Source: Mytilus edulis (taxonomy: Eukaryota > Mollusca > Bivalvia > Mytilida > Mytilidae). From it: DNA of 64,000 bases. Of the stretch, positions 59,601-64,000 are shown one piece after another. The notes beneath the pieces were generated by a model. The model searched no databases. It was not told the origin of the DNA and was given only the letters and a program-made list of their open reading frames with translations. A program made the position numbers and the translations under genes. The first letter of the stretch is position 1; each line of letters starts with the position of its first letter. The stretch lies in the NCBI RefSeq assembly GCF_963676685.1, contig NC_092355.1, positions 56,641,613-56,705,612 of the forward strand, given 5' to 3'.

Positions 59601-60442
59601 TTTGCTACTCAAATAAGTGATTTAAAAATCACTTATTTCAGTAAGTCCCCTGACTGATAAAGGACATGTACGTTATTACCTAGACATGTTAATGACATGG
59701 ACATGATATCCTTCAAAAATTTATCTGGGACATACACTTTTAAACATAAAATTTAAATTTCCATTGTTTATGTGTAATTGAATTTATTATAGAATTTTAT
59801 AGGACATGATTTCCTAGGAAAATTGGTCTGGCTCTGGGGACATAGATTACTAACGTAGGACTAAATATACTAGTAATATTTGTCCGCCTAGATATTTTTT
59901 ACCAGGACAAATTTATCACTAACATATACATGTAAGTTCCATTTATGCTGATTTAAATTTGCCAACAAATCCTCCAAAGGCAGTAATTTTTAGATTATTC
60001 ATTATTTTATAATGGGTCCATAGACATAGGGCCAGATTGACGTGGGAGGGATCGACTAGGGAACGGATGGACTTTGGGACGGATTGACTGCATACCATGT
60101 TAAAAGATGTACATGTATACATATAACCAACTTTTATGGAATCTGACAGTACAATTAAGAACTCAAAAAACTTGGGTCTGACTTACAAAATAATTTATAA
60201 ACCTGGTATCTTTGATGAGTTGTTTTCTTATACATATAGGACAGAGAGTACATGTACCCTAGAATTTGTATATAGTAAGATTTGACTACCCATTGGCATT
60301 ACCATGATTACTGCAAGTGGTATAAAATTTATAAATAATGGTAAATCAAGAAAAATATGACATGCTTAAATATCAATACCTCAAACAAAGGTGTTAGTCT
60401 ATGTTTCTCCATATATGTCTGTATTCTTTGAGGTGTACCCAT
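32614..60442 (-). CDS. C8orf34: C8orf34 (VEST-1) homologue, RIIalpha-like domain protein, 19 exons, 3' end unresolved
   Basis: Exons from 60442 down to 32614 (listed separately) join with consistent phase to 1669 nt, 556 codons, similar to the roughly 540 residues of human C8orf34. Seen: residues 1-52 form an RIIalpha-type dimerisation/docking helix pair (PQRIQTYMEKHRLTPLFE, EDPYLYLIKVL); the rest is Ser/Pro/charged and probably disordered. Blocks shared with vertebrate C8orf34, as I remember it: YNKPW, a FDDL motif (175-179 and 205-209), EENPLAGELM, EEDDAIELLEDADDLRREGV (about 324-343), NVKLNI and DEFESVSQVTGP. Exon 6 adds an 11-residue repeat SSPRSxxxQTx. Function of the family is unknown; by analogy the N-terminal domain may bind amphipathic anchoring helices. 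The last exon is missing, so the C-terminus is not given. Introns hold most of the MITEs in this window. Confidence 0.87.
33020..33288. mobile_element. TTAA-flanked AAGGTGGTACC MITE, copy 1
   Basis: Ends TTAAGGTGGTACCTAACAC and GTTGGGTACCACCTTAA; internal GGGAGATAACTCTGTA. In C8orf34-like intron 18. Confidence 0.8.
33368..33478. repeat. Polypurine/polypyrimidine tract with inverted ends
   Basis: GAGGGGGAGGACAGGGG at the left faces CCCCTGTCCTCCCCCTC at the right, with CCTTCTCCC-type pyrimidine repeats between. It could form a hairpin or triplex. Confidence 0.7.
33547..33729. mobile_element. AATT-flanked palindromic MITE, copy 2
   Basis: CCGTTTCAGAATCTAAAG and GGATGCATTAGATTCTGAAA; AATT at each end. 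In intron 18 of the C8orf34-like gene. Confidence 0.75.
34137..34239 (-). CDS. C8orf34: C8orf34-like exon 18
   Basis: 103 nt, acceptor CTTTTACAG, donor GAAG|GTACGT; SESGGWQLPRYESDTSLAEW. Confidence 0.78.
34435..34665. repeat. Inverted repeat in C8orf34-like intron 17
   Basis: AATTTCCTATATTCCTACAA at 34442 faces TTGTAGGAATATAGGAAATT at about 34630. Both sides adjoin GATTGCCAATGAGACAACTA, the tail of a dispersed repeat. Confidence 0.6.
34745..34871 (-). CDS. C8orf34: C8orf34-like exon 17
   Basis: 127 nt, acceptor CTGTTACAG, donor CAG|GTACGT. Includes VRFDDTPYPSRSVESADSF, a further FDD motif. Confidence 0.78.
34900..35095 (+). repeat. Two dispersed repeat fragments in C8orf34-like intron 16-17 area
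   Basis: GGATTCATTATTATTTGTTG with GTGGATTTCGTGGGAAC, a widespread bivalve repeat also near 30205 and 39680, then GGTGGCCTTCAGCTG with GTCGGGTTGTTGTCTCTTTG. Confidence 0.55.
35170..35242 (-). CDS. C8orf34: C8orf34-like exon 16
   Basis: 73 nt, acceptor CTTTCAG, donor AGAG|GTAAGT; ETYNPKMSRTLPEPSRSRKS, basic and Ser-rich. Confidence 0.78.
35643..35676 (-). CDS. C8orf34: C8orf34-like exon 15 (micro-exon)
   Basis: 34 nt, acceptor TTTTTTCAG, donor GACG|GTAAGG; RRPVWNVMDSD. Supported by phase and two strong splice sites. Confidence 0.72.
36285..36500 (+). repeat. Dispersed repeat (CTATAAAACCAGGTTTAATC)
   Basis: Shares TGTCATACAAGTGAGAG and CTATAAAACCAGG with 20105-20160, and AAGTCAGGAATATGACAGTT with 51935-51960. 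Possibly the 3' region of the retroelement family seen at 20.1 kb. Confidence 0.55.
36533..36609 (-). CDS. C8orf34: C8orf34-like exon 14
   Basis: 77 nt, acceptor TTTTACAG, donor CCT|GTAAGT. DEFESVSQVTGP matches the DEFEKASKLTGP block of the family. Confidence 0.87.
37239..37310 (-). CDS. C8orf34: C8orf34-like exon 13
   Basis: 72 nt, acceptor CTTGCAG, donor ACAG|GTACTG; DRYNRQPNNGSPYDSDPDER. Confidence 0.78.
37506..37786. mobile_element. TTAA-flanked AAGGTGGTACC MITE, copy 2
   Basis: Same ends as 33020-33288 in the opposite orientation; 281 bp. In intron 12. Confidence 0.8.
38829..38981. mobile_element. 153-bp hAT-type MITE, CAGAGTTCGC ends
   Basis: CAGAGTTCGCGAAA and TTTTTGCGAACTCTG are inverted ends. 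TAAAAT is present on both sides (six matched bases of a likely 8-bp duplication). Confidence 0.65.
39121..39161 (-). CDS. C8orf34: C8orf34-like exon 12
   Basis: 41 nt, acceptor TATTTCAG, donor ACTG|GTATGT; LNYADIRPQYSFT. Short; phase fits both neighbours. Confidence 0.7.
41838..41867 (+). repeat. G-rich tract
   Basis: GAGGGGGTGGG followed by a long uninterrupted G run; possible G-quadruplex and possible sequencing-length ambiguity. In intron 11. Confidence 0.7.
42021..42067 (-). CDS. C8orf34: C8orf34-like exon 11
   Basis: 47 nt, acceptor ATTTAAG, donor AA|GTAAGT; ILRQRHEDANVKLNI. The VKLNI segment matches KVTLNI of the family. Confidence 0.8.
42497..42564 (-). CDS. C8orf34: C8orf34-like exon 10
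   Basis: 68 nt, acceptor TTTTTAG, donor AAG|GTAAGG. Continues the conserved block as EDADDLRREGVTNIPKAGYK. Confidence 0.9.
42741..42780 (+). repeat. Empty-site homologue of the 25.7-kb foldback insertion
   Basis: CAAGCCTATAGAAAATTTGT and AATTTGTTGAACATT align with both flanks of 25712-26417, without the element and with one copy of the target. Confidence 0.75.
42952..43114. repeat. Palindromic MITE-like element in intron 9
   Basis: AGATTCCAC...GTATTACCAGATTTCTCCACTC faces GAGTGGAGAAATATGGTAAT...GTGGAATCT. The centre is AAGCGCAAGGCTTGCCGAGC. Confidence 0.65.
43564..43709 (-). CDS. C8orf34: C8orf34-like exon 9 (acidic EEDDAIELL block)
   Basis: 146 nt, acceptor TTTTACAG, donor TTAG|GTAACA. 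KKHRQELNQYLQ then DEQEEEDDAIELL, the best-conserved part of the family. Confidence 0.9.
44522..44830. repeat. 26/38-bp minisatellite, 10 copies
   Basis: Unit GGAGATAACTTCTTGATTCT plus GGAAA. Three units are extended by TGATTTTTGRAA, giving a higher-order pattern. It creates a 112-codon minus-strand open frame that is not a gene. In intron 8. Confidence 0.9.
45677..45864. mobile_element. AATT-flanked palindromic MITE, copy 3
   Basis: More diverged: CAAAATCTAAAGAATCATGA and GATGCATTAGATTCTGAAAT. In intron 8. Confidence 0.7.
46711..46841 (-). CDS. C8orf34: C8orf34-like exon 8
   Basis: 131 nt, acceptor TTAACAG, donor ATAG|GTATGG. GPRPYRTEENPLAGELM matches the family block with EEN-DPLAAEML. A decayed partial copy lies just upstream in the intron (46915-47025). 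Confidence 0.87.
46915..47025 (-). pseudogene. Decayed partial duplicate of C8orf34-like exon 8
   Basis: Repeats CTTGGTC...TTTAT...TTACTTCTCCTAAATATGTC and the adjacent GTTAAAAAAA with AGAGTTATTGCCC, parallel to 46799-46880. GAATGGATCCTCCTCTGT further on echoes exon 8 again. Length changes break the frame. Confidence 0.55.
47241..47401 (-). CDS. C8orf34: C8orf34-like exon 7 (FDDLF motif)
   Basis: 161 nt, acceptor TTAAAAG after a long T tract, donor GGG|GTAATA. RRQKQGWN and ATSFDDLFEG correspond to the KWNWRTK...FDELNHIL block of the family. Confidence 0.87.
48310..48459. repeat. Long palindrome in intron 6
   Basis: ATTGAATGCTTCTTTTTGTA...GTAAAAGCGTTGACCG faces CGGTCAACGCTTTTAC...TACAAAAAGAAGCATTCAAT, with arms of about 65-70 bp and a short spacer holding GAGCTTCCCC. 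Confidence 0.8.
48670..49430. mobile_element. Palindromic element split by a GGGGCATA-type repeat
   Basis: Left: GACTGTAATATTTTTTCTGT, GGTGCACACTG and its mirror GTGTGCACC. Right: AATATTACAGTCATTTCTTA and GTCAGCCAATCAGAAGAC. The middle (about 48806-49262) is the next entry. Parts match 16610-16840. Confidence 0.65.
48806..49262 (+). repeat. Dispersed CAAGAATGTGTCC ... GGTGGGGCAT repeat, copy 1
   Basis: GTACACGGATGCCCCACTCG at one end and CCCCTCTACTATCGTAGGTG at the other, GGACGAACGGACG simple repeat near the 3' end, and two internal ~170-bp modules. Second copy at 57764-58200. Confidence 0.75.
49495..49775. mobile_element. TTAA-flanked AAGGTGGTACC MITE, copy 3
   Basis: 281 bp, same ends and orientation as 37506-37786. 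In intron 6. Confidence 0.8.
50971..51174 (-). CDS. C8orf34: C8orf34-like exon 6 with SSPRS repeats
   Basis: 204 nt, acceptor TTTCAG, donor CCAG|GTTAAC. Contains two 33-bp (11-residue) repeats SSPRSQAQQTL and SSPRSHVKQTH and a partial third, then a FDDLL motif. Human C8orf34 does not, to my memory, have this repeat. Confidence 0.85.
51554..51640 (-). CDS. C8orf34: C8orf34-like exon 5
   Basis: 87 nt, acceptor TTGTATAG, donor CCAG|GTATAT. YNKPWLTHSKKPKPKSPDE resembles the YQKPW...KKPKKSKSD block of vertebrate C8orf34. Confidence 0.85.
52499..52561 (-). CDS. C8orf34: C8orf34-like exon 4
   Basis: 63 nt, acceptor CTTATAG, donor ACAG|GTAAAA; RRTKSPEPSRKSNTWAASGT. Basic and Ser-rich. Confidence 0.8.
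53025..53315 (+). repeat. Dispersed SINE-like repeat, copy
   Basis: CCCAAGTCAGG, GTTACATATTTGTTTTTCG, GTTGACTATGC, GTCATTTGGTCTCTTGTG and GTTGTCTCATTGC; same family as 15990-16260. In intron 3. Confidence 0.65.
53330..53708. repeat. 22-bp minisatellite, left part
   Basis: Unit like GTTCCACTAAGAATGTCCTG plus GT, about 16 variable copies. A longer block with GGTCATTGTCATGTGTTCCA recurs twice, showing higher-order duplication. Continues at 55608. Confidence 0.85.
53709..55607. mobile_element. 1.9-kb inverted-repeat element inserted into the minisatellite
   Basis: Starts GACATTTGCGAAAACT, ends AGTTTCCGCAAATGTCT. ACTA flanks both sides (53705-53708, 55608-55611), and removing the element restores a normal unit (CCACTAAGAACGTCC). 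It contains an inner ~570-bp element related to 24680-25177 and an open stretch starting MQQNISKYFS near 54914 of uncertain meaning. Confidence 0.75.
53920..54490. mobile_element. ~500-bp inverted-repeat element, copy 2 (nested)
   Basis: Inverse relative of 24680-25177: GGCCTCAAATTTCAGGTTCA, GTGCTAGTACCCGATATATG and TGAAAGTGGCCGCATTGG. Nested in the 1.9-kb element. Confidence 0.6.
55608..55800. repeat. 22-bp minisatellite, right part
   Basis: ACTAAGAACGTCCGGCTGTT, AGGTGTTCCACTAAGAATGT and the GGTCATTGTCATGTGTTTCA block; continuation of 53330-53708. Confidence 0.85.
55850..55895 (-). CDS. C8orf34: C8orf34-like exon 3
   Basis: 46 nt, acceptor TTTTCAG, donor TTGG|GTAAGT; DIRLGAVRKSSPERL. Short, supported by phase on both sides. 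Confidence 0.75.
56150..56400 (+). repeat. Decayed SINE-like repeat copy
   Basis: TTATCACACTTGTTTTTCG, TCATTGAAGGTTGCTCAGTG and AAAGTTGTCTCATAATCTGG; weak match to 15990-16260. In intron 2. Confidence 0.45.
56659..56754 (-). CDS. C8orf34: C8orf34-like exon 2 (RIIalpha-like helix 2)
   Basis: 96 nt, acceptor TTGTAG, donor GCT|GTAAGT. It encodes EMMNKVLHEQPEDPYLYLIK, completing the docking domain. Confidence 0.9.
57098..57425. mobile_element. 328-bp hAT-type MITE with TGCCTAGG duplication
   Basis: Ends CAGGGGTCGAAATTAGC and (reverse) CAGGGGTGGAATTTAAGC. TGCCTAGG stands on both sides (57090-57097, 57426-57433): a perfect 8-bp target duplication, typical of hAT. Internal GACCAGTAGA motif recurs five or more times. 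In intron 1. Confidence 0.85.
57764..58200 (+). repeat. Dispersed CAAGAATGTGTCC ... GGTGGGGCAT repeat, copy 2
   Basis: GTACACGGATGCCCCACTCG to CCCCTCTACTATCGTAGGTG; second copy of 48806-49262, with the GGACGGAC part shortened. Confidence 0.75.
58592..59925. mobile_element. 1.3-kb inverted-repeat element (TGTCCGCC / CCTAGGAAAA motifs)
   Basis: Ends TAACAGTAAATTTGGTCC and (reverse) TTAGTGATAAATTTGTCC; inner matches TGTCCGCC, TCCTAGGAAAA and CATGTCCATG appear inverted. Interrupted by the next element. In intron 1 of the C8orf34-like gene. Confidence 0.65.
58884..59656. mobile_element. 773-bp nested element, CAGTCAGGGGACTTACT ends
   Basis: CAGTCAGGGGACTTACT and AGTAAGTCCCCTGACTG are perfect 17-bp inverted ends. 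Subterminal AAGTGATTT motifs occur at both sides and inside. No coding sequence. Confidence 0.75.
60380..60442 (-). CDS. C8orf34: C8orf34-like exon 1 (start codon, RIIalpha-like helix 1)
   Basis: 63 nt starting at the ATG at 60442; MGTPQRIQTYMEKHRLTPLF. Donor GAG|GTATTG. Upstream sequence is AT-rich, with no recognised promoter. Confidence 0.88.
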
Positions 60443-60459
60443 AATTTAATACTTTTAAA

Positions 60460-61489
60460 AACAGGCTGAGACAAGAATTTGTTTTGAAGTTACTCAGAGG
60501 TACGGGGAAAGTAACGAACTCCGATCATTTTTTTGTTGAAGCTTGTTTTGACCAATAGAAGTACACTGGTTTTCTACGATATTTAACTATCTGATTTTAG
60601 GTTCTTTAAGAAAAATTATTATCTATACACACAAAGATTAGAATAAATATCTCTAGTACAGAAATATTTTTGTCATTAAAGCATTAACTAGTGTGAAATG
60701 AACAAGGACGATATCCCAGAGTAAACAATGTTGAAACAAGTTTGACCTTCCATATTGTACACATTTTGGGACACAAACGGATCAAGTAATTAAGGCCAAG
60801 GTGAGTGACAAGACAAAACAGCATAATTTAACCATTTATCAACTTCTATCTGAACGGAAAAGGCACAGGCACTTGTCTCAAATTTTTTTCCTATATTATA
60901 TTAAGGTATATAGGAATATTTTTTTTGAGACAAGACAGTGCCTGTGGGAAAAGGTAATAAAATAATGTCAGAATTAAACATACTAACTCATCAACATCAA
61001 TAGAAACAAGTGCCTGTGACAATATGCCAGCCCTCCCCCTTTTTATATTGCTTTAATAATGAATGCTGTATACTGTGAGGTCTGTTTTGTATGATTCACT
61101 TTCACCCTTGTACCTATGTGCTCTTTTTTTAGGGTGTGCTAATTTTGATTCAAAACGCACCTTCATGCTCAAACAATTGTGCTACAATTAAGTCTTTACC
61201 CCCAAACATATACATGATATAGGACGATATATTATGAAAATTTTAATATTCCAGGGAATGTAAACATATATTTTGGGTCACACTTTCACAAGAGTTGTAA
61301 ACACTAGACACATCCATTTTCATAGAAAGGGAATAACCCAGTGGTAAATCTGCATGTATTTATCTTTACTGCTACATGTATGTCCATGTATGTACATTTT
61401 ACAAATTTAAAAAAAATCATTTAATTTAAAAAAAAGAAGATGTGGTATGATTGCACTACAAACTCCTCAGAGTCTGAATTGACCAGTTT
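60460..61489. other. Upstream flank of the C8orf34-like gene, no gene
   Basis: Apart from the palindrome at 60856, nothing recognised; a promoter is expected but no core element could be named. Confidence 0.4.
60856..60955. repeat. Palindrome upstream of the C8orf34-like gene
   Basis: AAAAGGCACAGGCACTTGTC faces CAGTGCCTGTGGGAAAA, with TTGTCTCAAA facing TTTGAGACAA. Confidence 0.6.
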
Positions 61490-61760
61490 TTGTGCTCGAC
61501 CAGTAAAATCGAGCACACATTTTACTCGACTAGTCTCGACATTGTCTCGACTGTACTTAACTGTACTTAAGTGTACTCGACTAGGTCTCGACTTTACTTA
61601 ATTAGTCTGATTTAGTACTTGATGATCTTTGTGCAGTCTGAAATGGTCTTGACCAAGGCTCGACCTGTCTCGACCTGTCTTGACTAGTCTCGACCTGTCT
61701 CGACTAGTCTCGACTCAGTCTCAATCAGTCTCGACCTGTCTCGACTAGTCTTGACCTTCA
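61490..61760. repeat. GTCTCGACTA / GTCTCGACCT minisatellite
   Basis: Roughly 10-bp units in ~20-bp pairs (CTCGACCTGTCTCGACTAGT), degenerate on the left. ACTAGT within it is palindromic. Confidence 0.8.
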
Positions 61761-61909
61761 AATTTAGTTTTGACTGGTGTAAATCAGCCCATCTAACTAA
61801 ATTAAATATTGATCTTACAAAATTAAAGCTTATTAGGTAGTTTGATTTATTGCTGTGAAATGAAAGAATTTTATTTTACAATATGTAAAAAAAAAAATTA
61901 TTATATAAA

Positions 61910-62830
61910 AATTCAAATAGGCATCTTTAATTTTTTTTATAACTTTTTCAAATCAACTTGGATTTTCATAAAATTATGCAGATATCTTAGATATATATCA
62001 AGCTTATTGAATCCCATTTCATTTAGTTTTTTGTTGTATTGCTGTAAAATTTAAGAATTAAAGTAATTTTGGTAAAAAAAGGCTAGGATTTGCAATTCGG
62101 ACAAAATAGAGATAGTACACTTTAATTTTTTTAATAACTTTTTCAAATCAACTTGGATTTTCATCAAACTATGCAGCTATCTTACATATATATCAAGCTT
62201 ACTGAATCCCATTTCATTTAGTTTTTTGTTGTATTGCTGTAAAATTTAAGAATTAAAGTAATTTTGGTAAAAAAAGGCTAGGATTTGCAATTTCGGACAA
62301 AATAGAGATAGTACACTTTAATTTTTTTTATAACTTTTTCAAATCAACTTGGATTTGCATCAAACTATGCAGTTATCTTACATATATATCAAGCTTACTG
62401 AATCCCATTTTATTTAGTTTTTTGTTGTATTGCTGTCAAATTTAAGAATTAAAGTAATCTTGGTATAAAAAGCTAGGATTTGCAATTTGGACAAAATAGA
62501 GATAGTACACTTTAATTTTTTTAATAACTTTTTCAAATCAACTTGATTTGCATCAAACTATGCAGCTATATCTTACATATATATCAAGCTTACTGAATCC
62601 CATTTCATTTAGTTTTTTGTTGTATTGCTGTCAAATTTAAGAATTAAATTAATCTAGGTCAAAAAAGCTAGAATTTGCAGTTTGAACAAAATAGAGATAG
62701 TAGCTTTTAATAACTTCTTAAATTCAACTTGGATTTTATGAAAACTATATAGCTACCTTGGTGATCTTACTAAATTTCAGGTTGTTATGAAGTTTTAAAA
62801 TATTTTTTTGTCAAATTTAATGACATGTCA
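61910..62830 (+). repeat. ~195-bp satellite array, left arm
   Basis: About 4-5 copies: ACTTTTTCAAATCAACTTGG, CATATATATCAAGCTTACTG, GCTAGGATTTGCAATT and AAAATAGAGATAGTACACTT; spacing 198, 193 and 195 bp. Copies nearest the centre are the most diverged. Confidence 0.9.
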
Positions 62831-63190
62831 CTATACATGATTTAATTACATCAGTACACGTGAGTTTTACAGGTAAAAAGAAAGCCCTACTTTTCTTAAA
62901 CTCGTGTATTACTTATCTAGTGAATTAAAAGCCCTGCGATTTAGATTTAACAGGATGTTGCAACTTTGAATAAATGTTATTTAGAATTTAAAACTCTCTG
63001 GTAGATGTGATCTTTTTAATAAATTTGCCCCAAGCAGAAGGTATTGCTTTATAAATCACCACAAATCAGAAGAACTATTTTAATAATTTCTAATGTTTCA
63101 TCCCTTTTTGATATATTTATATAGTGTATATCAAAAGGAATAAAACATTAAAGGAATTATATTAATATTTTATATATACTTTTTCCCAAA
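62831..63190. other. Spacer between the two satellite arms
   Basis: AT-rich, with its own small palindrome near 63105-63150 (TTTGATATA / TATATCAAA). No gene. Confidence 0.5.
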
Positions 63191-64000
63191 TTATGAGAAA
63201 AGATATATTTCTTAAATCGTAGCTTTTTGACCTAGGTTAATTAAATTCTTAAATTTGACAGAAATACACCAAACAAAATAACAACCTATGATTCAGTAAG
63301 ATCAATATATTGCAAAGATATTTGTAGAGTTTGATGAAAATCTAAGTTGATTTATCAAAGTTATGAAAAGATTAAAGTGTACCATCTCTATTTTGTCAAA
63401 ACTGCAAATTCTAGCTTTTTTACCTAGATTAAATTAATTCTTAAATTTGACAGCAATGCAACAAACTTTATAACAACCTGGGATTCAGTAAGAAGATAAC
63501 ATCACCAAGATAGCTATATAGTTTCAATAAAATCCAAGTTGAATTTAAAAAGTTATAAAAAAAATTAAAGTGTACTATCTCTATTTTGTTCGAACTGCAA
63601 ATTCTAGCTTTTTTGACCTAGATTAATTTAATTCTTAAATTTGACAGCAATACAACAAAAAACAAAATGACCTGGGATCTAGTAAGCTTGGTATATATGT
63701 AAGATAGCTGCATAGTTTGATGCAAATCCAAGTTGATTTGAAAAAGTTATTAAAAAAATTAAAGTGTACTATCCCTATTTTGTCCGAAATTGCAAATCCT
63801 AGCTTTTTATACCAAGATTACTTTAATTCTTAAATTTTACAGCAATACAACAAAAAACTAAATGAAATGGGATTCAGTAAGCTTGATATATATGTAAGAT
63901 AACTGCATAGTTTGATGCAAATCCAAGTTGATTTGAAAAAATTATTAAAAAAATTAAAGTGTACTATCTCTATTTTGTCCGAATTGCAAATCCTAGCCTT
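63191..64000 (-). repeat. ~195-bp satellite array, right arm (inverted)
   Basis: About 4 copies in reverse orientation (AAAGTGTACTATCTCTATTT, TGCAAATCCTAGC, CAAGTTGATTTGAAAAA), continuing past the window end. Confidence 0.9.

Overview
The window reads as nuclear DNA of a bivalve mollusc, most likely a mussel (Mytilus-like). It is strongly AT-rich, the genes are split into many short exons by GT-AG introns full of dispersed repeats, and several repeat families look like ones I know from mussel genomes (recognition from memory, not a search). There is no bacterial-type organisation; almost all long open frames are chance frames or lie inside repeats.

Two protein genes can be assembled exon by exon with consistent splice phase. 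(1) On the + strand, 6438-27948, a complete 12-exon prolyl 4-hydroxylase alpha subunit of 532 codons, with signal peptide, substrate-binding helical domain and an intact 2-oxoglutarate/Fe(II) catalytic domain (H423, D425, H500, K510) and a poly(A) signal at 28271. It should act in the ER lumen on collagen-like chains. (2) On the - strand, from the start codon at 60442 down to at least 32614, 19 exons (556 codons) of a homologue of vertebrate C8orf34 (VEST-1): an RIIalpha-like dimerisation/docking domain at the N-terminus followed by a long, mostly disordered tail with short conserved blocks. Its final short exon was not found. The genes converge; their 3' ends lie between about 28.3 and 32.6 kb. 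No functional link between them is visible.

Layout: 1-6.4 kb intergenic, with repeat fragments and a tRNA-derived SINE; 6.4-28.3 kb P4HA with large repeat-filled introns; 28.3-32.6 kb repeat-dense convergent 3' region (simple repeats, a 14-copy minisatellite, a hAT relic nested in a TTAA-flanked element); 32.6-60.4 kb the C8orf34-like gene with many MITEs in introns; 60.5-64 kb no gene, a short-period GTCTCGACTA minisatellite, then ~195-bp satellite arrays in opposite orientations.

The most interesting signal is a dispersed ~360-bp family carrying a hammerhead-ribozyme-like core (CTGATGA, closed stem II, GAAA, short stem III, GUA) plus a second hairpin. Stem bases change in a compensating way between copies, one locus holds two units in tandem 364 bp apart, and unit order is compatible with a circular, retrozyme-like life cycle. 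Several transposon insertions can also be delimited exactly by target-site duplications or by an uninterrupted copy elsewhere in the window.
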